A stretch of DNA of 64,000 bases. Source: Setoptus koraiensis. Its lineage: Eukaryota; Arthropoda. A program made the position numbers and the translations under genes. A model generated the notes under the pieces. That model ran no database searches, was not told the origin of the DNA, and saw nothing but the letters and a program-made list of their open reading frames with translations. Shown in pieces: positions 30,555 through 42,930 of this stretch; positions within the stretch are counted from its first letter, which is position 1, and each line of letters opens with the position of its first letter. Location of the stretch: NCBI GenBank assembly GCA_048013815.1, contig CM106586.1, forward strand, positions 1,302,001-1,366,000, in the 5' to 3' direction.

Positions 30555-30595
30555 CTACCGGATGGTACATTCTCCATAGTTTGTAGTGATATGTA

Positions 30596-30623
30596 TTAGG
30601 GTGCGCAGTAAGTTCTGCGTCTA
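30596..30623 (+). repeat. Left terminal inverted repeat of mariner
   Basis: It starts TTAGGGTGCGCAGTAAGTTC and pairs with 31835-31862 at 27 of 28 positions (the 13th base differs). Confidence 0.93.
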
Positions 30624-30661
30624 GATATGAAGGACCGGTTTTTATTGACTAAAATTTCGTT

Positions 30662-31708
30662 CTACAATAGGTATTCACCTCCCAACTCTATGCATCGCTT
30701 CCATCTTTCACCCAGACGATCTAAACCAGACTTGTAGTAATCTGAAGATTTCGCGCCAAAATAGCTTTCTAGGGCCTCAGTGACCTCAATTTTTGTCTTA
30801 AAACTCTTTCCTGTCAAGAATTTTTTCAAATCTTTGAACAGGAAGTAATCAGACGGAGCCAGGTCTGGACTGTAGGGCGGGTGTTCAACTAATTCGAACT
30901 TCAATTCTTCGATCACAGCTCGACTGAAGTTCGAAGTGTGAACGCGCGCGTTGTCGTGCAAAAGTTTCAACTTTCGAAGAGTTGGATGTCTTCTCTCTGA
31001 CCGTCTTGCATCCTTTGCTCGCCTCATTAAATTGCTATAATATTCAGAATTTATGGTTTCTCCTCTGGGCAGAACATCAATCAGCAGAACACCTTCTGAA
31101 TCCCAAAAGATTGAAACCATTATCGACTGCCTATTTGAGGCGATTTTGGGGCGAACAGGGGGCGCCGAGCCTCGTTCGCGCCACTCAGCTCCACTTGTGC
31201 GAGTTTCCGGTGTGGACAACTTCACTATTGTCTCGTCACAAGTGATTAAAGTTTGGACAAACTCATCCCAATTCGATTTATAGAGCCTCAAATTCGACCT
31301 GCACGCACTCACGCGCTTCTTTTTTTCTTCAATTGAAAGCAATTTGGGCACCCACCGACAATTCATTTTTACCATACCAAGATCATCAGATAAAATTCTT
31401 CTCGCTGATGAAGCCGAACAATATATTCTCTCTTCGATCTCTCTTGCTGAAATTTTTGGATTTTCATTGACCAGGCTTCTTATTTTTTCGATTGTTTCGG
31501 GGGTCCGGGCCTCACAGGGCCTCCCTGATCTAGGGGCATCCTCTACACTGGATTCACCTCTTCTAAACTTCCACAACCAGCGATTGATAGTGGACATGCT
31601 TGGCGACCCATCGCCATAGGTTTCGTCCATTTCCTGTTTGATTTCGTTGGCTGATTTGCCTTTTAAAAATAGATGTTTGATGACGATTCGAAATTCGATT
31701 TTATCCAT
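30662..31708 (-). CDS. Mariner transposase, DD34D, intact
   Basis: Cut-and-paste transposase of 348 aa, the usual mariner length. The N-terminal paired helix-turn-helix DNA-binding half includes FRRGESSVEDAPRSGRP and ends with WVPKLLS. The catalytic triad is complete: D in ITCDETIV, D in LLHDNARVHT, and D in YSPDLAPSDYFLF, with exactly 34 residues between the second and third Asp. The WVPxL and YSPDLAP motifs confirm the family. The ATG at 31708 (MDKIEFRIVIKHLF) is chosen over the in-frame ATG at 31828, because transposases of this family begin here and the extra 40 codons reach into the right inverted repeat. No stop or frameshift is seen. Confidence 0.96.
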   Translation of the reverse strand: MDKIEFRIVIKHLFLKGKSANEIKQEMDETYGDGSPSMSTINRWLWKFRRGESSVEDAPRSGRPCEARTPETIEKIRSLVNENPKISAREIEERIYCSASSARRILSDDLGMVKMNCRWVPKLLSIEEKKKRVSACRSNLRLYKSNWDEFVQTLITCDETIVKLSTPETRTSGAEWRERGSAPPVRPKIASNRQSIMVSIFWDSEGVLLIDVLPRGETINSEYYSNLMRRAKDARRSERRHPTLRKLKLLHDNARVHTSNFSRAVIEELKFELVEHPPYSPDLAPSDYFLFKDLKKFLTGKSFKTKIEVTEALESYFGAKSSDYYKSGLDRLGERWKRCIELGGEYLL

Positions 31709-31834
31709 GATGCAAAATTGTTGATATTTCGACAAAAAAAAGGAGGTGAAAAACAAAAACCAGAGAACAAAGAGAGGAAAACCAGAGCAATATGCTGGTG
31801 CAATCGGGTGCAATACCGATTGCAGCATCTTACT

Positions 31835-31862
31835 TAGACGCAGAACTTATTGCGCACCCTAA
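31835..31862 (-). repeat. Right terminal inverted repeat of mariner
   Basis: Reverse complement starts TTAGGGTGCGCAATAAGTTC, the partner of 30596-30623. Confidence 0.93.
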
Positions 31863-31864
31863 TA

Positions 31865-32752
31865 CATGTCGATACCACGCGAACTCTCCTCTTACTTCGG
31901 AAAAGTTTTCTGTCAAAATAAAATCAGCACTCACTTTGCTTGAGACTGTTTTTGTCTGTTGTTCGTCGGCTACTTGCCGGTTTGCAATAGAATTTTTAAT
32001 TGAATTGAATTTATTTTTCTGACTGGAGTAGTTATTGGAAGTGTTGATTACGACGACATAATCAAAACGATGACATAATCAAAACAAGTTATGAGGATGG
32101 AAAAGAGAACAAATGTGACGATTTAACGTTTTGTCCGAGACACTGTCCAAAAACCGAGGTGATCAGCACAGACAAGTGATAACTGAGTTATATCTGATAG
32201 AAGGGACTGCAGATGACCTATCAATTTCTAAATTAATTAATTCGGACAATTTGATCACATATAGGCCTTTTTATGTTATCAAACTACAAAAAAAAAATCA
32301 GATTACTGTTGTCTCTGATTAAATTGCAACCAATGTATCGATTTGTAGTTTTAATAATTTTGGAATCTTTTCACTACCACTTCTCAACATTTACTAGTTG
32401 CACATCATTACCTCACTATGTGCAATTCAAATAAATTATCGTGTTGATTGGCGAGATCTTTTTGCAAGACGTCTTGCCTAGTCTTTCTACTAATATCTGA
32501 TCCTTTTGAGACTGATAGCACTCAACGGGTAGAAAAACTAATATTTCATGTTGCCATCATAAAAACCTGGAAAACATCTAAAAAAGTTAGATTTGGGATG
32601 TGGTCGCAAATGGATAAGCGAATGGAGGAGGTGATAGAGAGGAGGTTATTTATAGTCGAACATTATCCACTCAATATATGACTAGCTGGTGATCTCAATT
32701 GGGATTCCATGAAAAACTAAAAATTTGTTTCATCATTTTCGCATAGCAAACA
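31865..32752. other. Intergenic; nothing recognised
   Basis: AT-rich spacer between the mariner and the next gene start. Short open frames here resemble no protein. Confidence 0.45.
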
Positions 32753-32759
32753 TATAAAA
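32753..32759 (+). promoter_or_regulatory. Candidate TATA box
   Basis: TATAAAA lies 92 bp upstream of the ATG at 32845. A TCAGT initiator-like word at 32797-32801 is 44-46 bp downstream, somewhat far for a standard pair. Confidence 0.35.
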
Positions 32760-32844
32760 TATATCAAAACACAGTTTCTTGGCATATTATACCAGGTCAG
32801 TACAGCATTAAACATAAACCCGGAAAACGAATTATCAAAAAACT

Positions 32845-33002
32845 ATGATGTCTAAAGTACATTCCCTCAGCTTCTTCATATTGATATTGGTTGCGATTTC
32901 AATTCTTTCAAGTCATGGAAATGTGCAATTGGTCCAATGTAATGATGCAACGATTAGTAAAGACGCACTCATTGAAGGATCGCAATCTAATCAGGAATAT
33001 GA
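32845..33002 (+). CDS. N-terminus of a secreted protein, cut by the assembly gap
   Basis: The frame opens with ATG at 32845 and encodes a strong signal peptide, MMSKVHSLSFFILILVAISI, followed by LSSHGNVQLVQCNDATISKD and an acidic, polar start of the mature chain. At 33003 it runs into 500 Ns. The rest of the gene cannot be seen, and the sequence after the gap (stop at 33515-33517 in one frame) is not trustworthy. Family unknown. Confidence 0.6.
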
Positions 33003-33502
33003 NNNNNNNNNNNNNNNNNNNNNNNNNNNNNNNNNNNNNNNNNNNNNNNNNNNNNNNNNNNNNNNNNNNNNNNNNNNNNNNNNNNNNNNNNNNNNNNNNN
33101 NNNNNNNNNNNNNNNNNNNNNNNNNNNNNNNNNNNNNNNNNNNNNNNNNNNNNNNNNNNNNNNNNNNNNNNNNNNNNNNNNNNNNNNNNNNNNNNNNNNN
33201 NNNNNNNNNNNNNNNNNNNNNNNNNNNNNNNNNNNNNNNNNNNNNNNNNNNNNNNNNNNNNNNNNNNNNNNNNNNNNNNNNNNNNNNNNNNNNNNNNNNN
33301 NNNNNNNNNNNNNNNNNNNNNNNNNNNNNNNNNNNNNNNNNNNNNNNNNNNNNNNNNNNNNNNNNNNNNNNNNNNNNNNNNNNNNNNNNNNNNNNNNNNN
33401 NNNNNNNNNNNNNNNNNNNNNNNNNNNNNNNNNNNNNNNNNNNNNNNNNNNNNNNNNNNNNNNNNNNNNNNNNNNNNNNNNNNNNNNNNNNNNNNNNNNN
33501 NN
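33003..33502. other. Assembly gap of exactly 500 N
   Basis: A run of 500 Ns, a fixed-size scaffold gap rather than a measured distance. Open frames drawn through it have no meaning. Confidence 1.
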
Positions 33503-36500
33503 CCAATTGAATATTAGGCCTGACCTAAAAAGAGGAATTGTAGAAGGAGAAAGAAAAGTGGAAATGAAAAAAAAAAGGAAGAAGGATAATAACAACAAGA
33601 AAGGATCCATATAAAAGTATCAAGGGAGGGGGGGGGGGGGGGGGAGGGAAGAATAGGGGGGGTGGAGATAGGGTGGGAGAGAAGAGGGGAAAGAGAGCGG
33701 AAAAGAAGTAGAGTAATGGTGGGGGGGGTGGAGAAGTGGGGGTGAGAGGTAGAGGGGAGTGAAAGGGAAGGGGTGGGAGGGGAGGGGGAGGAAGAAGGGA
33801 TGATCTTGTTTAAGAGTTTACTTTTGAGCAAAAAAAAATGAAGGGGAGGGGGGAACCGGGCGAAGGGGAGAAAAGAGGGCGGAGGGAGAAAGAGGGGAAG
33901 AAAGGTGGGGGGGAAAAAAACAAGCATTTTATCAAAGATGGAAGGGAAGGAGGGGTGGGGGGGGGGGGACAAAAAGAACTATTTCGATGTGATTGAAGGA
34001 AAAGAAAGAAAAGAGGGGATAACTTTCTAAAACAAATATCCCGTAAAAGGAAGAATGAAATAGGAAATTTGTACATTTAGATTGCTTAGATATCATAAGG
34101 GGGAACTCTATGTGAAGTTCATAGAAGAAAAGGGAAAAAAACAAAAGAAAAAAGAAGAAAAGGAAAGAAAAGGAAGGGAAGGGGGGCGGGGCGGGAGGAG
34201 AGGAGAAAATCTGGAAAAATAAGAGAAAATGAAAAGGAAAAAGCCTGTAAAAGAAAGATTAAAAAAAAAAAAAAAGGAAAGAAAAGCGGAAAAACCCATT
34301 CTTACTAAGGGAAGAATGAAAGGGTGATGGGAGGAGAAATGGAAGAAGGGGGAGATAGAGGAAAGGGGGGGGGGGGAGGGGGGACTTCAAATAGAAAAGA
34401 TTTAAGGGGGTGGGGGGGTTTGGGGGAGGAGGAGGAGGGGGGGGGGGATATATTTGCATAATAGGTGGAAAAGAAAACCTTGGTATAATAGTTATACCAG
34501 AAAGCGGGGGAAAGGAAAGGGGTAGGGGAGGAGGATAACTACTATTTTTAAAAGAGAAGAAAAAAAAAAAGAGGAGAAGAAAAGGAAGATAATGGATCAA
34601 TAGGAAAAAGAAAGAATAAAACCATCAGATAAGTGTTACTTTAAATCTATTATTAAGTCTAGAAGCGACGGTGAGAAAAAGGGATGGGGGGGGGGGGGGA
34701 AAGAGGGGGGATAGGGGGGGGGGGGGCTTGTCTGTGGAGGGGGGAAAACTTCATAATTTCCCAAGAAGAAGAGGGAGACGAAGGGGGGAGGGGGGGGGAA
34801 AAATAAAAGTGATCACATATAAATCCTAATTCTTACATTTTTCAATACTCCTATCTGTGGAGAACGGCGGGGGAAAATTAACATCTCCTACACCAAAACT
34901 TGAAAGAGGAGATGGGAAAGAAAAATACTATCCAGAAAGAAGGAAGAGGGACAAAAATAGAGAAAAAAAGAAAAAATGGAAATGAGGAAGGGGGAAGAAA
35001 GATGAGGGGAAATATAGAGGAAACACGTCTATTAGTTGACAAATCGCTGTTTCAAAAAAATTATGAATGGGAAGAAAAAAGGAAGAAAAAGAGGGAAGGA
35101 AGAAAGGAAGGTGGGGGGGGGGGGAATGGCGGGGGGGGGGGGGGGGGGGGGGGGGGGGAGGGGGGGAAGGGGAAGGAAAAGGGAGATAAGGGGGGGTGGG
35201 GGGGGGGGGGGGGATGGAGAAGGAAGAATAAAGAAATATGGGGAAAGAGAGAACATTGAGGAAAGGGAGGGATTTCAAGGAGGGGTGGGAAGGGGGAAGG
35301 AAAAGAAGAAGGAGCAGGGGAGCGGGGGAGGGAAGGAATGTGGGGAGAAGGGGGGGGGGGAAGGGAGGGGGGGGAAAGGGGGTGGAGGGAACGGGGGGGG
35401 GAGGAGAAAAAGAATAAAGGAAGGATGGAAAAGAGGGGAATGGAAAAAAACAGAGATAAAGGGGAGAAGACATTCAAACTATTAAGGGTAAATATTTAAC
35501 ACCATCGAAAAAAAAGGAAAAACAAAAAGACAAGAAAAAAAAGGAAAGAAGTTGACATTTCCCATTGAAGGAGAAACGGATAAAGGGGAAGGGGAGAGAA
35601 GGGGATGGGGGGGGGGAATGGGAAGAGTGGGGGGGATGGGGGAGATTAGAATGGGAAAAAGATGAGGGGGGAACTTAAACAATTAAGGATTTCTAGAAAG
35701 GGAGGATTAAGTCAATTAAGACTTTATTTTAGGGGGAGATAGAGGGGGGGTGGGAGTAGGGGAAGAGGTAGGGGGGGGGGGGGGGGGGGGGGAAGGAAAG
35801 ATTGAGATGGATAAAACTTAAGAAGAATGGAGGTCGGTAGGAAGAGTATAGGGGAAAGGGGGGTGGGGGATTGGGAGACAAGAAATGAAAATACAAAAGT
35901 GGAAGCAGAAGATAAGGAAGAGGAAAGAAAAAAAAGATAATAAGACTATAAGAAAGCGTCTTGAATTTATGAAGGGGCGGAAAAATAAAAGGGGGAGAAA
36001 GGTGAGCTTAAGAGGGGAAAATAAATAAGGAGGATAATTAGAAGAAAAATGTAAATAATTAAGCATAGGGGGGGAGATAGGGGAAGGGGAGGGGTGGGGA
36101 TAGGGAAGGGGGGAAGGGGAGAATCGAGGGGAATGAGGTAAGTATGGTTGTAGGATCATAATTAGGGGTTAATATATTATGCCATGAGTATTTAAACACA
36201 TAATGAGCTCGCCTAGACGGAAGAAAGAGAAGGCTGATACAAGGCGGGAGTGAGACGAAGGGGAGATGTGGGAGGAAGATGAGAGGGGGAATGAAGGAAA
36301 GTGAGGAGAAGGTGGGGGAGAGAAGGATGAAGAATGGAGGTGGAGTGATTTGGGGGGTTATAGGGCGGGTGTGTTGGGATGGTTATAGTTTGGCTTTGAG
36401 GTTTGGAGATATGGTTGTTAGGGGGATTTGTAGGTCGAGGTGGGGCGAGGGAGTGGGGTGTGGGGTTTGTTTGGGGTAGGGGGGGTGGTGGAGTGGTTTG

Positions 36501-39500
36501 GTGGTGGTTGGCGTGGTGGTTTGGGGGGGGGATTTTTTGTTGTTTGTACCAGTTGTGTGTTGTGTTGTTGGTTCTTGATTCTGACGAGAGTTGAGGGTTG
36601 TGGGTTTGGTGGGGTTTGTTTGTGTTGGTCTGTAGAGTTTGTTTGCGTGGTGTAGTGTTGTGCAAGTGGGCGTTGCGCTGTGGGTGGTCAGTGTTTGGGA
36701 TTATTTGTGTGGTGAACAATACCTGCGGGCTGGGGAATGGTTGGGTGGGGGTGTTGATGGGTGGTTGTATGGTTGTGTTGCTGTTGCGCACAAATTCTGA
36801 AAGACATTGTTTGGTTGTAGCGGAAGAAAGAAAGTAGGAGGTAGAGTGTGCGGGTGAGGTGTTGTTTGTTTGAGATTCGTGTTGGGTATTGTGTTAGGTG
36901 GGGTTGGGGGTGGTGTGTGTTGGAAAGGAACTGTTGGTTGCGTTAGTGTGTGATGCTGTGTGGTGTTGGGGGGGGGGGTTTGGTGGGGGGTTGGTTGCGT
37001 GGGTGCTTGTTGTTGTGGTCTTGGGTTGGTGCGACTGTTGTGGTGTTTGGTTTTTGTGTGGTGGTTGCGTGTTTGGTGTGGAGTTGTTATTGTTTGTTAT
37101 ATTTAGTCTTTCTCTTGTTATAGGTTTTTTGTGTTCTTTGTTCGGGGGGGAGTGTGTGTTTGTTTTGGGTTGGTTTGGATGTATTGTTGTGTTGGTGTGT
37201 TGTGGTTGTGGGTGTGTTGTCCGTGTGTGTCGTTTTGTGGGTGGGGGAGGAGTGTTGTTGGGCTTGTGGTTTTGTGTGTGTGGTCGGTTTGTGTGGTGGT
37301 GTTGTTTGTATACCTATTGCGCGCTGTTTTTTGGATGGTGTAGTTGGCCGTTTGAGATTAGGCTTTGTCGGTATGGTTGTTGGGGTTGTTTGGAGTTGTT
37401 TTGAGGTGTTGTGGTGGGTTGATTTGGGTGGTTTCGTGTGGTCTGTTGGGTGGTTTTGGTAGGTTGTGAGGTGTGAGTGGTGTTGTGTGTTGGTTGAGGT
37501 GGTTCGGGATGTGTTTTAGTGTTTGATAATGGAGTTTCTTGTTTGTATTTTTTTTTTTTTTGATTTTGTTTTTTGTTTATATTTTATATTGTTTTTATAT
37601 TTTTGTAAACGAACATGTGTGAGAAGGTTTGAATAGAAATTAAAAAAAGAAAATTAAAGATAATAGAGAAAAGATAATAATAAAATTAATTGAATATGAA
37701 ATAAAAAAGAAAAAAAAGACTAATAAGTATTTTACAATAAAGAAAAAGTAACAAATAAAGATCATAAACATACAACTTGAATAGTGGAGAGGAAGGAGAG
37801 AGGGGAAACAGAAGAGGGAAGGAGAGAAAGAAGAAAAAGAAAGGAGATAGGAAAGTAGAAGAAGGGAAGGAGACGAAAAAGAGAGAAAGAAGAACACACG
37901 TAGTGGGGTGAGAATGAAAGAGAGGGAAGAAGAGAGATAATAGAATAAAGAAGTGAGAAGTAGGAAAGAAGAAAAGGGGGGGGGAAGTAAAGGAAAAAAA
38001 AGAGGGGGAAAGTTGATCAAGAAAGAAAGTAGAAGAAAAATGAAGGGAAAAAAAGAAAGGGGAAAAAGTAAAAAAAAAAAAAAAATTAAAAAAAGGATGG
38101 AAAAAAGGGGGGGGGGAAGAAGGGGAAGGAATGGAAAGAAAAATAAAACTAAAGTAGAAAGAGACCGAAAAAGATATAAGGATATCTTTAGGGGAGTGAA
38201 ATGGGTGGGGATGGGGAGGGGGGGGGAGAAGAAGGGATTTTAAAATGAAGAATAGATCAAGAATAAATACATATAAAAAAAAAAGAAAAGTTGGGAGGAA
38301 GGGGTATATCTAGATGGGTGAGAGGGGGGGGGGTAGGAAAGGATGGGGGGGAGGGTGGAGTAGTTGAAGTGGCATTAAGGTGATATATTGGTGATGAAGA
38401 AGTCGGAGGGATGGGTGGGGGGAAAATAGGGATAATTAGATTTAAAAATAGGATAAATAAGAAAGAAAAAAAAAATATATGGAATTGTAGTATGGTGATT
38501 GATTGGAGGGAAGGGAGTGGAATTAGGTGGTGTTTCAGGCATAGGTATGAATAGGTAAAGGGTGGGGCGTTGGATGTAGGAATGGGGGGGAATGGAGGGG
38601 ATATGGTGAGGGTAGGTAGGCGGATGAAAAAAATATAGGGGGTGGGGGGGGGGGGGGGGGGGGGGGTTGGAGGGGTGTTGTCTGAAGAGGTGGAGAAAAT
38701 GATAGTGTAGTAAAAAAAATAGCGGGGACTATGGATATATTATATTAAATGTAATTATAATTTCTAAAAAAAGTAAAATTGGAATGGTAGTATAGAAGAA
38801 ATAATTGTTAAGAAAAGGATGTGAAAAATAGAAGGGACGAGTTGTGGAAAATATTAATTTAGGGAAATAAGGAGGAATATAATAGAAAAAAAAATATAAA
38901 ACTAAAAATAAGAATAAGAGAAATAAAATGAAGGAAGAATATAAAGGTATATATTATTGATAATGAAGATCGTTATTTGTATGTTGATTTTGTTGATAGT
39001 TTTAGTGCTGCTTTTGTATTGTTTATTATATTTATTTTTTTTAGGTAGGGGTGGTTGGGGGGGGGGGAGTTGTGGGGGTGGGTGGGGTATGGTGGGGGTT
39101 TTACGTTTTGTTGTATTATTTGGAATTTATTTGCGGGTAGGGATGGTTTAGGCGGGTGTGTTATGGATATTAGTTTTGAGCGGGTGGTGAGAGTGGTTGT
39201 GTGAGCGTGGTTGTGCGATGGTGTAGTTGGGAGGAGTGATTGGTGGAGGGGTAAGGTTTACGGGTGTGAGTGTTGTGTGAGTAGGTGGGTGAATCTTGTT
39301 TTGGAATGCTGTGTGTGGGTGAGTTGGTGGTGTGGGGACTTGAGAATTGGTGGTTGTGGGTGATTGATGGGGGGTGGATGATGGGGTGAGAATGATGTAT
39401 GGTGGGGTTTGGGGTTAATTAATTTAAAGTTTTTGTGGTTTGTTTGTTTGGGTTTTTTGTTATTTTTGTTTTCTTATGATTTTGTTGTTTTTATTTTTTT

Positions 39501-39807
39501 TATTTTTGATTTTTAGTTTTTTTTTATTTAGTTCTGTGATGTTTAGGGGGGGGGGGTGGGCGTATTTTATTTTGTATTATGGTATTTATTTTGGAGGGTG
39601 GGGGTTTTGTTGTTATGTTTTTTTGTTTGAGGGGATGGTTGTGTTTGGATGGGTGTGTTGGGAGGTTATAATAGTGTTCGTTTTTATTGTGTACTAGGGG
39701 GGGGGGGGGGGTGTGGGGGGGGTGGGGCTGGGTGGGGGTGTGTAGGGGTGGGGGGGGTGGGGGGGGGGGGGGGGTGGGGTGGTGCGGGGGGGCGGGTGGG
39801 GGGGGGT

Positions 39808-39840
<33 letters not shown>

Positions 39841-42800
39841 GGGGGGGGGGGGGGTAGGTGGTGTGGGATTGTTGTTTGGGGGGGATTGTGTGTAGGATGT
39901 GAAGGATCTGAGAGGATGTAGTATTTTGGAGGGGGGTGGATATTGGGAGGGGGTTATGTGGTGGGGGTGAGGTGTGATTGGGTGTTGTTGATGGGGGGGT
40001 TGGGTGGGGTGTGGGTTGGTTGGGGGGATATAAGTTGATGGGTTGGTTGGGTTTATGGAAGTTTTTGTTATAGTTTGTGGGGATTTGGGGGGGGTGGGGT
40101 TGTGGGAGGTGAGGTGGGGTTTTCGTGTTTTCCGTTTTATATTTTTTTGGATATTGTTATTATTGGTCGTTTGGCGTTTTGTTTTGCTTATTTGTTATTT
40201 ATTATTTTTTATGAATTTGGGCGGGATATGGTGGTTTTTGATATTAATAAAATAAATGATTATTAGATCTTTGATTGCTTTAGGTACAGTATTTAAAAGT
40301 GCAACGTATGGCTAATAGGGGGAGGAGGGGTAGGGGGTAGGTGAGGTAAGTAAATAATATTAATTATATATATTACAGGAAATAGATAAAAAAATAAAAA
40401 AAAAATAAATAAAGAAAAAAAATGGAATCAGAACAAGAAAAGAAGAAAGAAAAAAAGAAAAAAAATAAAAAATGAGAAAAAAAAAAATAAAAAAAGAAAA
40501 AAAAAAATACATAAAGAAAATATGATAAATAAGATATTAAATATATAATTATATTTTTTTTTGGGGATTATGATGTAGAATGATAAGATAGTTTGTCGGT
40601 GGGTTAAGATTTATGGTTATTTTAATGAACTAGATGGCTGTGGAGTTTTGTGATGTATCATAGTGTGTTTTCGCGTTGTTTTGATTAGTTTTTCATTTCT
40701 TTTACGTATTAATGTTTCATTATATTTATTAACGCGCTAGTTATTGTTTTTTTTATATATTTGTTTTATTTTTTGTTTGGGTTTAGTTCTCATCAAATTT
40801 TATTTAAAAATATAAATAGATAATGTATAAATATAATAAGCATAAGGGGGGGGAGGAGATGAAGCTCCTATTATTAGTCTTTGTTATTTATAATATAAAT
40901 ATATAAAACTGTTGTATTTAATTTACTCTATTCAATCGTTAAGTAGGATAAAAATAAATGGGTGTATAAATTGTACGCGGTGTGAGTGAGTGGATTAGAA
41001 GGGTGGGGAACAATTAAAGTATAATATTATATAATTTAGATGCAAATATAATTATATATATAAATATAATATAAATTAAATATTAAAAGAATAAATAAAC
41101 TATATAGGGGACATAAAAAAATAACAATGGGGGAGGGAGGGTAAGAGAGGGGAAGATACGGTGGCGAGCGGGAGGGGTTGGGGGTTCCTGTAAGTTGTGC
41201 TTTGCTTTGGGGTTGAGTAGTATTTCTGACCTGGTAATAAGTAAGGAGAAGAAAGAGCGCGGGGGGGCGATGAAATAAGGTTGTATTGAAAAAAGGGGTG
41301 GGGGAAATGAAGGGAGATAAGAAAACGTGAGGAGAGGGGAGGGATTTGTTGGAGGATGAAGTGGCTTGAGAGAAGGAGGGTTCGAGGAAAAGAGGAAGGA
41401 AAGAGAGGAGAGGGTGGGGAGGCAGAAGATCGGAGAGAGTTGAGGAGAAGATGAAGAAGAGAATTGGAGGGAAGAAGTGGGAGGGGGAAGTGGGGGGTGG
41501 GTGCGGTCTTGAGGGGGTATGGGGAATGGGAGGTCACCGGGAGAGAGGAGTGGAGGGGAAGCGAGGTGGGATCATGGTGGTTAGGTAGAGGGATGAATTG
41601 TGGGTTTTATAAAAATAAATAAAAAAAATAAAAAAGAAAAAAAAAAAAAAAAAAAAAAAAAAGAAACAAAAAAAAAAAGGAGAAGGGGCCCGAGAGTGAG
41701 GAGAGCAGATACTTGAAGGCATGAAGGGATGAGAAGAAGAGAATGAGAGAATGAGGGAGAAGTGTAGGGAGAGCGGGGGAGGAAGAACGAGTCTCGCACG
41801 GGGGGTGGGAATCCGGGGGAAAGAGCGATTGGAGTGAGGAGGAGGGTGGGGGCGATAAAGAGGAGGGAAGGGAGGTGGAGGGAGAGATGATATGACTGAC
41901 TGGGGGAAAGAGAAAGTTGCGTGGACGTGGGGTTCTCGAAGAGAGACCATGAGGGGCGGGAGAAGAGGAGATGGCTGGCGGGATGATAGTAATGAGAGTG
42001 GAGGTCCGAAGAGAAAAGTTGGAGAATGAGGGGAGGAGGAGTTGAGAGAGAGAAAGGGGCGGGAGAAGGGTTAGGATCCTGGGAAGATCAAGAGAGAGAT
42101 GAGGGGTGAGTAGAGTAGAGGAGACAAGGATAGATAAAGATCCGGTGACTTCGCTGTTCTTCGATGGATGAGATTTGTTTTGGGGGGGAGAGGAGGAGCG
42201 GTCGGAGAAAAGATAGGGAGAAAGGGATTGTGAGGGGTTGATTTTGGGGTGAGAAGTGCGAGGTGCCATCCTGCGGAGGGGCGGGGGGAAGAAGAGAAGA
42301 AAGTGGAGGGAAGGTGTGTGTGAGACATAGGGGAGATGAAGAAGGAAAGGTCTGGGATTCGTGTGGTTGGGAGTGGGTGTTTGGAAGAAAGAAGAAGATA
42401 AGAGAGATGTTGGGAGACGGGGTGATGGAGGGAAACACTTTGAAGGGAGGGGAGAAGAGTGAGGGAAGGAAGAGAGTTAGAAGACATAGAGAAAAAATGT
42501 CGAGTGGAGGGGGTAGGAGGAAGGAGAGGAAACGAGGAGAGAGAAAGGTAATGAGAGAGGGACGAGTTGAAGTTCCAGGTGCAGTGAGAGAGGAGACGAA
42601 TCGAGGATATAGTTGAGAAAGAATGGAGAGGAGGTCGGCGATTGGCTGATAGGGGTTGGAGCGGAAGAACGTGTAGAGAGAAAGAGAGAGGCGACCGGAT
42701 AATGACAGAGAGAGATGAAGAGATGGGATTCGTGAGAAGCAGAGTTTAGAGAGAAAGAGAAAAGAGAAAGAGAAAGAGAAGGAGAAAGAGAAAAGAAAGA

Positions 42801-42930
42801 GATAAGAGAGATAAGAGAAAGAGATAGAGAAGAGAAGAGAAAAGAGAGGGAAAAAAGAGGAGAAAGAGAAAGAGAAAGAGAAAGAGAAAGAGAAAGAGAA
42901 AGAGAAAGAGAAAGAGAGAAAATAGGAGTT
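33503..42930. other. C-depleted low-complexity block, probably sequencing/assembly artefact
   Basis: About 9.4 kb in which the plus strand is almost free of C. Purine-only stretches (about 33.5-36.2, 37.6-38.95 and 41.1-42.9 kb) alternate with G/T-only stretches (about 36.25-37.56 and 38.96-40.26 kb) and A/T-only stretches (about 40.37-41.1 kb). G homopolymers of 15-30 bases are common, for example near 35129-35158 and 39810-39854. No gene, intron signal or known repeat is visible. The many long open frames follow from the missing bases. It begins right at the scaffold gap and ends in a true GAAAGA repeat near 42.9 kb. Confidence 0.8.
42860..42917. repeat. (GAAAGA)n hexanucleotide repeat
   Basis: Regular AGAAAG/GAGAAA hexamers, with a less regular purine tract reaching back to about 42751. 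It borders the C-depleted block and may be its real genomic seed. Confidence 0.85.

Larger units (their letters stand above)
30596..31862 (-). mobile_element. Apparently complete mariner transposon
   Basis: 1,267 bp, flanked by TA target duplications at 30594-30595 and 31863-31864. Terminal inverted repeats are 28 bp (30596-30623 and 31835-31862), starting TTAGGGTGCGCA, with one mismatch. One uninterrupted transposase frame lies inside. Nothing visible prevents activity, so insertion is probably recent. Confidence 0.95.

Noticed and set aside
36213-36791. 192-codon Pro/Thr/Asn-rich frame that looks mucin-like
   Set aside because: Lies wholly in the C-depleted block; composition mirrors the G/T-only alphabet of the opposite strand.
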